Positions 7,676-17,966 of a stretch of 54,214 bases of DNA are shown here, piece by piece. The position numbers and the translations under genes were made by a program. Location of the stretch: positions 1-54,214 of the forward strand of contig CANJHI010000015.1 of assembly GCA_947474005.1 (NCBI GenBank). Direction: 5' to 3'. The notes under the pieces were generated by a model, which saw only the letters and a program-made list of their open reading frames with translations, ran no database searches and was not told the origin of the DNA. How positions within the stretch are numbered: the stretch's first letter is position 1; every line of letters starts with the position of its first letter. The DNA is from Alphaproteobacteria bacterium. GTDB lineage: Bacteria; Pseudomonadota; Alphaproteobacteria; Reyranellales; Reyranellaceae.

Positions 7676-9082
7676 ATGACCCTCCATACGCTGACGCTGA
7701 CCGAACTCTCTGCTGGCCTCGCCGCCAAGAAATTCTCATCGCGCGAGATCGTCGATGCCCTGCTCGGCCGGATCGCCAAGGCCAACGGCAAGCTCCATGC
7801 CTTCACCGAGGTCTACGCCGATGCCGCGAAGGCCATGGCGGACGGCGCCGACCGGGCCCGCATGGCGGGCTTCCCGCTGCCGGCCCTGCACGGCCTGCCG
7901 GTCGCCTACAAGGATCTCTGTGACATCGCCGGCAAGGTCGGCACCGGCGGCTCGAAGATGTTCGAGGCGCGGATCGCCACCGAGACTTCCAACACCGTCG
8001 AGCGCCTCACCGCCGCCGGCATGATCCCGCTCGGCAAGCTGCACATGGTCGAGTTCGCCTTCGGCGGCTGGGGCACCAATCCCCTGATGGGTGCGCCGTG
8101 GAATCCTTGGGACCTCGCGACCCATCGCGTGCCCGGCGGCTCCTCGAGCGGCACCGGCGTCGCCGTCGCGGCGCGGCTGACGCCGGCCGGCATCGGCAGC
8201 GACACGGGCGGTTCGGTGCGTATACCCGCGGCCTTCAACGGGCTGGTCGGACTCAAAGTCACGTTCGGACGCATCGGCCTCTCCGGCACAATCATGTTGA
8301 GCTGGAGTCTTGATTCGATCGGACCGATGGCCCGCTCGGTCGAGGACTGCGCGCTGATGCTGAACGCGCTTGCCGCGCCGGATGCACGCGACCCGACGAC
8401 CCTAGGCCAGCCGCTGGAGGATTTTACCCTCGCCACGCGGCCGGGGTCGATCGAGGGCATGCGGATCGCCGTGCCGGACACGAAGCAGATGCCGAACTTC
8501 ACGCATCCCGATGTGATCAAGGCCTGGCAGACCGCGGCCCGGACATTCGAAAGCCTTGGCGCTGTGGTGGAAGCGGTGCGTCTGCCGGACTGGTATTTCG
8601 ATCTCTCGCGGCCGGCCGGAACGATGATCTCGTCGGAGGCCTATTCGCTCCACCGCGATTATATCGAGGACATGAGCAAGGCGATCGGTCCCGGCGTGCG
8701 CGCCCGCGCCCAGGCTGCCAAGATGCTGCTACCCGGCGCCTACGCCGAGGAGATTCGCATGATGGGCGAGCGCCGGCGGATTTTCGCCGACTGGTTCCGG
8801 CCCTACGACGCCATCGTGATGCCGACCATGGCGGTGCCGGCGATCCCGCTCTCCGAAGTCGATGAGACCTCGCCCATTCCGGGATTCTTGACGAGGCCAG
8901 CCAACTACCTCGGCCTCTGCAGCCTCGCCATGCCGTCCGGCCAGTCGGATGGCCTGCCGCTCGGCATCCAGATCGTCGGCAAGCCGTTCGCCGAAGGCGA
9001 CGTGCTGCGCCTCGGCAAGGCTTTCCAGGACGCGACGGATTTCCACCGTCGCGCGCCCGATCTCTCCGCGCTGGGGCTTTAG
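7676..9082 (+). CDS. amidase signature family hydrolase
   Basis: 468-aa amidase of the GatA/AtzF fold. The Ser-cisSer-Lys triad is visible: K79 in VAYKD, the cis-Ser region GGSSSGTG at 154-161, and nucleophile S180 in SDTGGSVRIP. It hydrolyses C-N bonds of amides or carbamates. It is not gatA itself, because gatB and gatC are absent and the C-terminal region is shorter and different. It sits 15 bp after the SDR and converges on the isocitrate-lyase-family gene, whose end is 18 bp away. Substrate unknown. Confidence 0.88.
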   Translation: MTLHTLTLTELSAGLAAKKFSSREIVDALLGRIAKANGKLHAFTEVYADAAKAMADGADRARMAGFPLPALHGLPVAYKDLCDIAGKVGTGGSKMFEARIATETSNTVERLTAAGMIPLGKLHMVEFAFGGWGTNPLMGAPWNPWDLATHRVPGGSSSGTGVAVAARLTPAGIGSDTGGSVRIPAAFNGLVGLKVTFGRIGLSGTIMLSWSLDSIGPMARSVEDCALMLNALAAPDARDPTTLGQPLEDFTLATRPGSIEGMRIAVPDTKQMPNFTHPDVIKAWQTAARTFESLGAVVEAVRLPDWYFDLSRPAGTMISSEAYSLHRDYIEDMSKAIGPGVRARAQAAKMLLPGAYAEEIRMMGERRRIFADWFRPYDAIVMPTMAVPAIPLSEVDETSPIPGFLTRPANYLGLCSLAMPSGQSDGLPLGIQIVGKPFAEGDVLRLGKAFQDATDFHRRAPDLSALGL

Positions 9083-9099
9083 TCGCCAGTCTCGAGCAG

Positions 9100-10023
9100 T
9101 CAGTCTCGTTGGGGCATGCCCTGCGGCACGACCGTCTTCACCAGCGAGGCGTCCAGCGCCTCGTACTCGTGATAGCGGATCGTGTCGTAGAGTTCCTGGC
9201 GCGTCTGCATCTGGTCGAGCACGTTCTGCGTGCCGCCGTCTCGCTTGATGGCCGCGAACACCTTCTCCTGCGCCTTGTTCGCCGCACGTAGTGCAGACAC
9301 CGGCCAAATTACCATGCGATAGCCCATGGCCTCGAACTCGCTCGCCGTGAAGAACGGCGTGCGGCCGAACTCGGTCATGTTGGCGAGCAATTTCACGCCC
9401 GGCAGCGCCTTGGCGAAGGCGCGGAACATCTCGGCGTTGGTCAAGGCCTCGGGGAAGATCGCGTCGGCGCCCGCCTCGAGGTAGAGCCTGGCCCGTGCCA
9501 CTGCGCCTTCGATGCCCTCGCTGGCCGCCGCGTCGGTGCGCGCAATGATGACAAGGTTGCGACGCGCCTTGGCGGCGGCGGCCACCTTGGCTGCCATGTC
9601 GTGCGGTTCCGCCAGCTTCTTGTTGTTCAGGTGGCCGCACTTCTTGGGCAGGATCTGGTCCTCGATATGCACGGCGCCGGCGCCCGCTTCCTCGAAGGCG
9701 CGGACCATGTGCATGACGTTCAGCGCCTCGCCATAGCCGGTGTCTCCGTCGACCAGCACCGGCAGGCCGGACGCCCGCGCCACCTGGCGTATGAAGAAGC
9801 AGACCTCGTCGACCGTGATGACACCGAGATCGGGCAGTCCCATCGACGACGACATGGCGGCGCCGGAGAGGTAGAGCGCCTCGAAGCCCGCCCGCGTGGC
9901 CTGCAGGGCGGCCAAGCCGTTCTGCGTGCCAGGCATGCGCAGGATCTGCGGCCGCTCGAGCAGCGCGTGGAAGCGGATGCCGGCCGCATCGGTCGGCAAA
10001 TCGGCGGCAACGAGATAAGGCAT
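9100..10023 (-). CDS. isocitrate lyase/PEP mutase family protein (2-methylisocitrate lyase-like)
   Basis: 307-aa TIM-barrel enzyme. Signature residues are DGDTGYG (92-98, Mg-binding) and KKCGH (127-131), whose Cys129 is the catalytic base of true lyases. IARTD and the FPEAL segment also fit. Overall it resembles PrpB or oxaloacetate/dimethylmalate lyases, which cleave a C-C bond to give pyruvate or glyoxylate plus a second acid. No prpC or prpD is nearby, so a methylcitrate role is not supported by context. The ATG at 10023 follows AGGGAGAGGG. The EamA exporter gene upstream on the same strand ends 38 bp earlier. Confidence 0.87.
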   Translation of the reverse strand: MPYLVAADLPTDAAGIRFHALLERPQILRMPGTQNGLAALQATRAGFEALYLSGAAMSSSMGLPDLGVITVDEVCFFIRQVARASGLPVLVDGDTGYGEALNVMHMVRAFEEAGAGAVHIEDQILPKKCGHLNNKKLAEPHDMAAKVAAAAKARRNLVIIARTDAAASEGIEGAVARARLYLEAGADAIFPEALTNAEMFRAFAKALPGVKLLANMTEFGRTPFFTASEFEAMGYRMVIWPVSALRAANKAQEKVFAAIKRDGGTQNVLDQMQTRQELYDTIRYHEYEALDASLVKTVVPQGMPQRD

Positions 10024-10061
10024 GTTCCCTCTCCCTAAGTCTTTTGAGGCCGGCGACCCTG

Positions 10062-10925
10062 TCAGCCGACCATCAGGCCCGCACCGACGACAACCGCGGT
10101 GCCAAGCCAAGTATAGAAGTCCGGCACCTCGGCAAACATCAGATAGCCCACGATGACCGAGCCGATCATCTGCGTATAGTTGAACGGCGCCACGAAATTG
10201 GCCGAGGCGTAGGTCATGGCCTTGGCGACGCAGTAGTGGCCGAGTGCGCCGAAGACGCCCAGCGAGCAGAGCAACGCCCAGTCGGTCCAGGCCGTCGGCA
10301 TTTTCCACACGAAGGGCAGCCAGATCGACATGATGATCGCGCCCAACAGCACGCTGTAGAAAATCGAGGTCGCCGGCGCGTCGACGCCGGCGAGGCGGCG
10401 GATCAGGATCTGGTAGACCGCGTAGCAGATCGCGCTGCCGAGCAGCAGCAGCGATGCCCACTGGAACACCGCGCTGCCCGGCCGAATCACGATCAGCACG
10501 CCTGCGAATCCCACGACTACGGCGGCCAACCGGAAGAACGTGATGCGCTCGCCGAGCAGCGGCCATGCGAGCAGCACCACCGCGAGCGGCGCCACGAAGG
10601 CGACCGAAATTGCCTCTGCCACCGGGATCGACTTCACCGCGGAGAAGAAGAACAGCGTCGACAGCAGCATCATCACCGAGCTCACGAACTGCGTGCCGAT
10701 TCGCCGCGTACGCAGCAGCCCGAGCCCCATGCGCGGCATGAAAACGGCGGCAACCAGGACGAGATGCGAGACGATGCGGAACCAGACGATCTGCTGTGGC
10801 TCGTAGCTTGCGGCCAGGAGCTTCACGATCCCGTTCATGATGGGAAACAGCGCGCAGGCCGTGCACATGAAGAGTACGCCAAGCAGCGGCCGCGACGTTC
10901 GGCTGGGCGCCCTCGTTTCGGCCAT
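10062..10925 (-). CDS. EamA/DMT-family membrane transporter
   Basis: 287-aa inner-membrane protein with about ten hydrophobic segments in two EamA repeats. A typical first-repeat motif is AEAISVAFVAPLAVVLLAW, and the second ends at FNYTQMIGSVIVGYLMFAE. Such proteins export or exchange metabolites such as amino acids or nucleosides. The ATG at 10925 (MAETRAP) is chosen because it follows the NicO gene stop by 8 bp; the open frame extending to 11147 lies inside that gene. It may be the end of the NicO/DUF1007 operon, though no functional link is visible. Confidence 0.85.
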   Translation of the reverse strand: MAETRAPSRTSRPLLGVLFMCTACALFPIMNGIVKLLAASYEPQQIVWFRIVSHLVLVAAVFMPRMGLGLLRTRRIGTQFVSSVMMLLSTLFFFSAVKSIPVAEAISVAFVAPLAVVLLAWPLLGERITFFRLAAVVVGFAGVLIVIRPGSAVFQWASLLLLGSAICYAVYQILIRRLAGVDAPATSIFYSVLLGAIIMSIWLPFVWKMPTAWTDWALLCSLGVFGALGHYCVAKAMTYASANFVAPFNYTQMIGSVIVGYLMFAEVPDFYTWLGTAVVVGAGLMVG

Positions 10926-10933
10926 CGCAGGTC

Positions 10934-11842
10934 TCAGCGGATGAAGCGTTCGAGTGCGCCCAGCAGCAGCGTTCCGGCCGTCGCGATCACGATCAGGGAC
11001 GCGGCAATGGAAGTGAAGCGGCCGATTTCCTGGGAGCGCCCGTCGCCGATGATCAGGCGATGGGCGACCATCGAGGCCATGCCGATCGCCGCCAGCGTGA
11101 TGGCCATGCCCAAGGCGATGGCAATGACGCCAATGACCCCGGCCCACAGCACGCCCAGTGCCACCGACAGCAGGATCACCACCAGGGCGCCGGCGCAGGG
11201 CGCGATACCCGCCGCCGTCAGCAGCAGCCAGCCGGCTATGGTCCGCCGCGGCGCGGCATGCTCGTGATCATGACCGTGGTGATGGTCATGATCGTGCTCT
11301 ACCCCGTGCGCGTGCTCGTGCAACCGGCCGGTGAGTCCCGCCCACAGCCGCCAGAAGCCGACCAGCAGGATGAGGACATAGGAGACGATCTCTACGTTGC
11401 GCACTTCGCGCAGGGCGCCGAGCAGGCCGACGGCGTAAAACATCTTCAAGGCCCCGGCGAGCAGCAGCGCCGCCAGCGTGTGGGTGAAGGCAATCCAGGC
11501 GCCGGCGAAGATGCCCTCGATCCAGGCCCTGGGCTTGGTGCTGTCGAGGAAATAGGCAACCACGACTGCCTTGCCGTGGCCCGGGCCCAGCGTATGCACC
11601 ACGCCATAGCCGAAGCACACGGCCATGAGCGTCCACAGCGCCACCGATCCCGATCCGGACTGGATGTCGCGCAGCGCCGTCGATAGCGATTGCTGGATCT
11701 GCCGCTGGTAGTCGGCGCTGTAGCGCGCGAGCTCGGCCACACCGTCGCTGAAGACCAGCGCGCCGATCAGCGTCAGCAGCAACAGCACGCCGACCCAGAG
11801 GAACGGCGAGCGTAGGACGGTCGACTTCACGGAAGTCGACAC
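10934..11842 (-). CDS. NicO/RcnA-type nickel/cobalt (or zinc) transporter
   Basis: 302-aa membrane protein with six or so transmembrane segments. The NicO hallmark HTLGPGHGKAVVVAYFL lies in the second segment, and SNP-type residues are replaced by THTLAALLLAG. A cytoplasmic loop near 175-198 is extremely rich in His and Asp and should bind metal. It pairs with the DUF1007 gene, a combination repeatedly seen for Ni, Co or Zn handling. The frame opens at a GTG at 11842; a GTG at 11830, overlapping the DUF1007 stop as GTGA, is an equally plausible start. The direction of transport cannot be told. Confidence 0.85.
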   Translation of the reverse strand: MSTSVKSTVLRSPFLWVGVLLLLTLIGALVFSDGVAELARYSADYQRQIQQSLSTALRDIQSGSGSVALWTLMAVCFGYGVVHTLGPGHGKAVVVAYFLDSTKPRAWIEGIFAGAWIAFTHTLAALLLAGALKMFYAVGLLGALREVRNVEIVSYVLILLVGFWRLWAGLTGRLHEHAHGVEHDHDHHHGHDHEHAAPRRTIAGWLLLTAAGIAPCAGALVVILLSVALGVLWAGVIGVIAIALGMAITLAAIGMASMVAHRLIIGDGRSQEIGRFTSIAASLIVIATAGTLLLGALERFIR

Positions 11843-12501
11843 GTCACGATGTCCGCAAAGACGGGATAGCCGCGCACGAACTCGGTCTTGTGCGCAGGGT
11901 TCTTCGACAGCGAGCAGCCCGCCGGTACCGATGCCTTGTCGACCTCGAGCCGCATGAAGTCCTCCGGATCGTAGGTCACGACCGAAAACATCTTGGCCGG
12001 TTCGGGCAGCGTGAAGCGCATGACGTACACCAGGTTGCGCGGCCCCTGCTTCCGCGGTGCGTCCGGCTGCGCGGCCCTCTTGTTGGCCGGCATCGGCATG
12101 CCGGCGTTGTCACCCGCCGCGCGGTCCCATTCCGGCGGGATGAAACTCGCGGGATCGTCGATGCGCGCCGAGAATGCCGGATGCTGGGACGGGCGGAAAT
12201 CCTTGGCGCCGGTGTTCAGCCAGGTGAGATAGCCGTATTTTTTGAGTTCGGGCATCATCTCGTCAGCCAGCACCTTCGTCTCCTTTGCCGAGAATTTGCC
12301 ATCCTTGTTCTCGTCGATCAGGGGAATCTCGATCTCGCTCGAAAACGGATCGAACCGCCATTCGATCTCGACGTGGGTGTACTTGCCGTCCTTGACCACG
12401 ACGCGGACCACTTCCTGGATCCAGATGTGCGGATGAGCAAATGCCGCGGTGGAAATCAAAGTTCCGGCGATCGCCAGGAACACTCCGAAAGCCGCCTTCA
12501 T
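11827..12501 (-). CDS. DUF1007 family periplasmic protein
   Basis: 224 aa with a clean Sec signal peptide (MKAAFGVFL...STAAFA, cleavage before HPHIW). The mature N-terminus HPHIWIQ is typical of DUF1007 proteins and offers two His for metal binding. An acidic, EF-hand-like stretch DENKDGKFS lies near residue 63. It overlaps the NicO transporter downstream, so it is probably its periplasmic metal-binding partner. It also overlaps the thioesterase stop by 4 bp. Molecular role not established in the family. Confidence 0.85.
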   Translation of the reverse strand: MKAAFGVFLAIAGTLISTAAFAHPHIWIQEVVRVVVKDGKYTHVEIEWRFDPFSSEIEIPLIDENKDGKFSAKETKVLADEMMPELKKYGYLTWLNTGAKDFRPSQHPAFSARIDDPASFIPPEWDRAAGDNAGMPMPANKRAAQPDAPRKQGPRNLVYVMRFTLPEPAKMFSVVTYDPEDFMRLEVDKASVPAGCSLSKNPAHKTEFVRGYPVFADIVTCRLP

Positions 12502-12887
12502 GCCGTAGTCTCCTGCGGCGGCACGGGCCGAGGCTTGCCGTGATCGTCGATCGCCACGAAAACATAGGTGCCGTGGGTCACGCGAATGTCGACCTGTTCG
12601 TGGCGGCGCTGCACCATGGTCTCGAGCGCGATGGTGATCGAGGTCCGGCCAACCTTCACGACTTCTCCATAGATCGACACCATGTCTCCCACCTTGATCG
12701 GCTGGACGAAGGTCATGGCCGTGATCGCCACGGTCGCCACCCGGCCCTTGGCCACCCGTGCAGCCAGCGAGCCGCCCGCGATGTCCATCTGGGAGAGCAC
12801 CCAGCCGCCGAAAATGTCGCCATTCCCGTTCATATCGGCGGGCTGCGGCACGGTTCTTACGATGGGATCGCGGCGACTTTCAGACAT
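12498..12887 (-). CDS. YciA-type acyl-CoA thioesterase
   Basis: 129-aa hot-dog fold protein. The family signature is NGNGDIFGGWVLSQMDIAG near residues 20-38, whose Asp is catalytic, followed by the beta-strand pattern ATVAITAMTFVQPIKVGD. Enzymes of this type hydrolyse acyl-CoAs to free acids and CoA. It is the first gene of the minus-strand group thioesterase-DUF1007-NicO and is coupled to DUF1007 by an ATGA overlap. It is divergent from parE across 107 bp. Its presence beside metal-transport genes is probably transcriptional convenience. Confidence 0.88.
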   Translation of the reverse strand: MSESRRDPIVRTVPQPADMNGNGDIFGGWVLSQMDIAGGSLAARVAKGRVATVAITAMTFVQPIKVGDMVSIYGEVVKVGRTSITIALETMVQRRHEQVDIRVTHGTYVFVAIDDHGKPRPVPPQETTA

Positions 12888-12907
12888 CGATTCCCCACCG
12901 GATATGG

Positions 12908-12936
12908 TTGATTTCGGGCGATTTTGCTACCATACC
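12908..12936 (+). promoter_or_regulatory. candidate sigma70-type promoter for parE
   Basis: TTGATT at 12908-12913 and CATACC at 12931-12936 are separated by 17 bp in the divergent gap before parE. This would give a leader of about 55 nt. The match is modest, and it is the best one I see in this gap. Confidence 0.35.
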
Positions 12937-12994
12937 CATGCTCCACCGGCCATCAAGTGATCCCCTCGCGCGGCCGGTAACAAAAGAAGCAAAC

Positions 12995-15013
<2,019 letters not shown>

Positions 15014-15120
15014 TCCAGCTTACGGCGGCCTGACGGCAGGTGCGCGACAATGTGATGTGATGCGGCTGCACTCGCGCCGTATCGTGCATGGGCGGAAAAG
15101 GCGCTGAGGAGAACGTCCAC

Positions 15121-15684
15121 ATGCGTTATGCCAAGAGAATTGCCGCGGCAGTCGCCGCGCTCATCATCCTGCCGGCCATCGCCTGTGCCGCCACCATCGG
15201 TGGCGTCTGGTACGCCCCCCAGTACGACTACATGGATTTCTGGGCCGCCACGGACAACAAGCCGTTCCAGGTCATCATCCATGGCAACCCCTTTTCCAAC
15301 GTGCCGTTCGACGAAGTTGCGCAGGCGCTGCTGCCGGCCATGCAGGCGGCTAAGCCTCGGCCCAACTTGACCTTCACTTATTCGAAGCCGTCCGAGGATC
15401 CGCGTCCCTACTACCGGCTGATGCTGGTGTTCGACTATGCCAACGACCTTGGCTCCGATGCGGTCTGCCAAGGCAATTACCGCACCGGCCCTGCGAAGCC
15501 AGGCGTCTTCAAGGTCTTTGCCATCTACTGCCGCAACGACATGACGATGTCGACGACGACGGCATGGACGCCCGCAACCGGTCCCGACGATCCGCGCATC
15601 CAGCAGCTCTTCCGGGAGCTGTTCATGGTCGTGTTCAGCGACGCGATATTCCTGCGGCCGCAGAGTGGCTCCGATCGCCGCTAA
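15121..15684 (+). CDS. exported hypothetical protein
   Basis: 187 aa that I do not recognise. The N-terminus (MRYAKRIAAAVAALIILPAIACA) is a signal peptide; the Cys at about residue 20 could be a non-canonical lipobox, but cleavage after ACA is as likely. The mature part has two further cysteines, in SDAVCQGNYRTGPAKPG and IYCRNDMTMSTTTAW, that could form a disulfide. It starts with ATG after GGAGAACGTCC; an ATG at 15088 in frame is less likely because the signal peptide would be internal. It lies 43 bp before pyrD and may share its transcript. Confidence 0.7.
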   Translation: MRYAKRIAAAVAALIILPAIACAATIGGVWYAPQYDYMDFWAATDNKPFQVIIHGNPFSNVPFDEVAQALLPAMQAAKPRPNLTFTYSKPSEDPRPYYRLMLVFDYANDLGSDAVCQGNYRTGPAKPGVFKVFAIYCRNDMTMSTTTAWTPATGPDDPRIQQLFRELFMVVFSDAIFLRPQSGSDRR

Positions 15685-15727
15685 GGACCGAAGCGCTCCA
15701 CAGGGACTCTCTGCTAACCAGACGGGC

Positions 15728-16774
15728 ATGGCCGTCTGGTATTCCATCGCTGACATGGTTCTGTCCCGCTTCGATGCGGAGACGGCACACGGACTAGCGC
15801 TTCGCGTCCTGAAAAGCGGATTGATGCCGGGCGACCGCCGTGACGACCCACCGTCCCTTTCGGTTTCCGTCTGGGGTCGTCGTCTGCCCAACCCCATCGG
15901 CCTCGCCGCCGGCTTCGACAAGAATGCCGAGGTGCCGGACGCCATGCTCGGCCTCGGCTTCGGTCTGGTCGAGATCGGCAGCGTCACGCCCCGGCCACAG
16001 GAGGGGAACCCGCGACCCCGCCTCTTCCGGCTGCCTGACGATCGCGGCGTGATCAACCGCATGGGCTTCCCCGGCGAGGGCCTGGAGGCCGCGCGGTCGA
16101 GGCTGGCGACCCGCCCCCGGCGCGGCTTCGTCGGCGTCAATGTCGGGGCGAACAAGGACAGTACCGATCGGGCTGCGGATTATGTGGCCTGCAGCGTGGC
16201 CTTGGCGCCCTATGCCGACTACCTCGTGTGCAACGTCTCGTCGCCTAACACGCCGGGCCTCCGCAATCTCCAGGGTCGGGCCCAGCTCTCGGACTTGCTC
16301 AAGCGTGTCCAGGACGCGATCGCGGCCAAGCCTGTGCCACTCTCGGTCAAGATCGCGCCCGACGCCAGCGACGACGATCTCGACGACATCGTCTCGGTTT
16401 GCCGTGATCTCCGCATGGACGGCATCATCGTCGGCAACACGACGCTGTCGCGTCCGCCCTCTCTGCGGTCGGCGCGGCGGGAAGAGACCGGCGGTCTTTC
16501 AGGCGCGCCCCTCACGACATTGTCGACCGATGTCCTGCGCCGAACGGCGCAACGCGTCGAAGGTCAGTTCCCTCTGATCGGCTGCGGCGGCATCGGTTCG
16601 GGCGCCGATGCCTATGCCAAGGTCCGCGCCGGTGCGACCCTCGTGCAGCTCTATTCGGCCATGGTGTATGAGGGCCCGCCGCTGATCCGCCGCATCAAGG
16701 ACGAGCTGGCGGCTCTGCTCGCCCGCGACGGCTTCACCGCGGTGACCGACGCGATCGGCGCCGACCTACGCTGA
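15728..16774 (+). CDS. pyrD: dihydroorotate dehydrogenase (quinone), class 2
   Basis: 348-aa class 2 enzyme that oxidises dihydroorotate to orotate in pyrimidine synthesis, passing electrons to membrane quinone. It has the amphipathic N-terminal helix (WYSIADMVLSRFDAETAH), PIGLAAGFDKNAE, the FMN-binding GSVTPRPQEGNPRPRLFRL, NRMGFPG, and the class 2 catalytic serine in NVSSPNTPGLR. The C-terminal phosphate loop is GCGGIGSGADA. The ATG at 15728 aligns with the family N-terminus; upstream in-frame codons add non-homologous residues. Its 3' end overlaps the convergent Rieske gene by 9 bp. Confidence 0.94.
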   Translation: MAVWYSIADMVLSRFDAETAHGLALRVLKSGLMPGDRRDDPPSLSVSVWGRRLPNPIGLAAGFDKNAEVPDAMLGLGFGLVEIGSVTPRPQEGNPRPRLFRLPDDRGVINRMGFPGEGLEAARSRLATRPRRGFVGVNVGANKDSTDRAADYVACSVALAPYADYLVCNVSSPNTPGLRNLQGRAQLSDLLKRVQDAIAAKPVPLSVKIAPDASDDDLDDIVSVCRDLRMDGIIVGNTTLSRPPSLRSARREETGGLSGAPLTTLSTDVLRRTAQRVEGQFPLIGCGGIGSGADAYAKVRAGATLVQLYSAMVYEGPPLIRRIKDELAALLARDGFTAVTDAIGADLR

Positions 16775-17956
16775 TGGTTCGTCGAGGTATTGGCCGGCGT
16801 CGAATTTGACGTAGGCACTCTCTGCGTCGAAGGCCGCGCCCACCGGGTCCCCCCCTGACGCCACGATATCGATCTGCTTCTGCAGCAGGACGCGCAGCAT
16901 CGACACGCCCTGATCGGACGACATCAGGTGCTCCTCCGAATGGAAGGTGATCGCGCCCTGCCCGACCTGAGCCTCGGTGTCGCCGGGAAATTTTTGGTGT
17001 TCCTCAGGCGTCAGCTCGGCCCAGGCCTTGCCATTGTAGCGCGATTTGAACTTGGTGAGTTCGCCCTTCTCGCGCACCCGGCCGGCGACATAGATGCGGT
17101 AGTGCGTGTCGTCGATCGGCAGCGTCCAGCCGATCGATTCGACCATGCCGTACTGCGCGACCCGCGGATTGGCCACGACCCGCAAGGTCGGCACCACGGC
17201 CTCGGTGACTCGACGAAAGCGCTTTCCCTCCGGTCCGGGGCGAATGGAGGTCGACTTCACGCCCTGACGTCCGTACTCGAACTTCACTTTTGGAAAGGCA
17301 TTCATCGCCTCGACGAACTGCGGCCCGCTGAACGAACCATGCAGGATGGGCACGTGATAGGGATCGACCACGTTCTCGAAATGCTGCAGCCAGTTGCAGG
17401 GGGCGATCGCGATACCGCCGCTGCCGATGCTGGAATCGTCAGCCTCGATGAATTCGCCGGGCTGTAGCACCTCCAGGCACTCGTAGCGCGGCAGCAGTGG
17501 CTTCTTCGCCGGTGGCCCGAGATAGGCGAAGACCAGCCCGTAGCGCTCCTCGACCGGATACCACGGCTGGCGCACGCGCTGGCACTGCGCGCCGGTCGGA
17601 TTGGGTTCGCACGGCATCTCGAGGCAGTGGCCTTCGACGTCGAACAGCCAGCCATGGTAGCAGCAGCGGATGCCGCGCTCCTCGACCTTGCCGTAGTACA
17701 GTGTCGTGCCGCGATGGCAGCAGCGCGGGTAGACCAGGCCTGCCTGCCCTCGCCCATCGCGGAACAGGATCAACTCCTCGCCGAGAATCCTGACCGGTCG
17801 CGGCGTCGCGCCGGCGTCCGCTGCCATGCCGACGGGATGCCAGTAGCGCCGCAGCAACTCACCCATCGGCGTCCCGCGCCCGACTTCTGTGAGCCGCGCA
17901 TTGTAGGTAGGCGCCTTCAGATCGTACGCGGAGCGAACATTCGCTGTTGCGGTCAT
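16766..17956 (-). CDS. Rieske non-heme iron oxygenase alpha subunit (phthalate-dioxygenase-like)
   Basis: 396 aa. The Rieske [2Fe-2S] ligands are C79-x-H81 and C98-x2-H101. Both spacer positions that are commonly proline are cysteine here (CCHRG and CCYHGW). The mononuclear iron site is in NWLQHFENVVDPYHVPILHG, with the bridging Asp and two His. Overall it resembles the single-component-type oxygenases acting on phthalate and related carboxylated aromatics. No reductase is adjacent. The Bug receptor gene ends 10 bp upstream on the same strand, so uptake of the substrate and its oxidation may be coupled. Substrate unknown. Confidence 0.88.
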   Translation of the reverse strand: MTATANVRSAYDLKAPTYNARLTEVGRGTPMGELLRRYWHPVGMAADAGATPRPVRILGEELILFRDGRGQAGLVYPRCCHRGTTLYYGKVEERGIRCCYHGWLFDVEGHCLEMPCEPNPTGAQCQRVRQPWYPVEERYGLVFAYLGPPAKKPLLPRYECLEVLQPGEFIEADDSSIGSGGIAIAPCNWLQHFENVVDPYHVPILHGSFSGPQFVEAMNAFPKVKFEYGRQGVKSTSIRPGPEGKRFRRVTEAVVPTLRVVANPRVAQYGMVESIGWTLPIDDTHYRIYVAGRVREKGELTKFKSRYNGKAWAELTPEEHQKFPGDTEAQVGQGAITFHSEEHLMSSDQGVSMLRVLLQKQIDIVASGGDPVGAAFDAESAYVKFDAGQYLDEPSA

Positions 17957-17966
17957 GCCGAACTCC

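Noticed and set aside
9100..10023. Methylcitrate cycle prpB
   Set aside because: Catalytic motifs fit, but no prpC, prpD or prpR is adjacent, so the specific pathway assignment is not supported.
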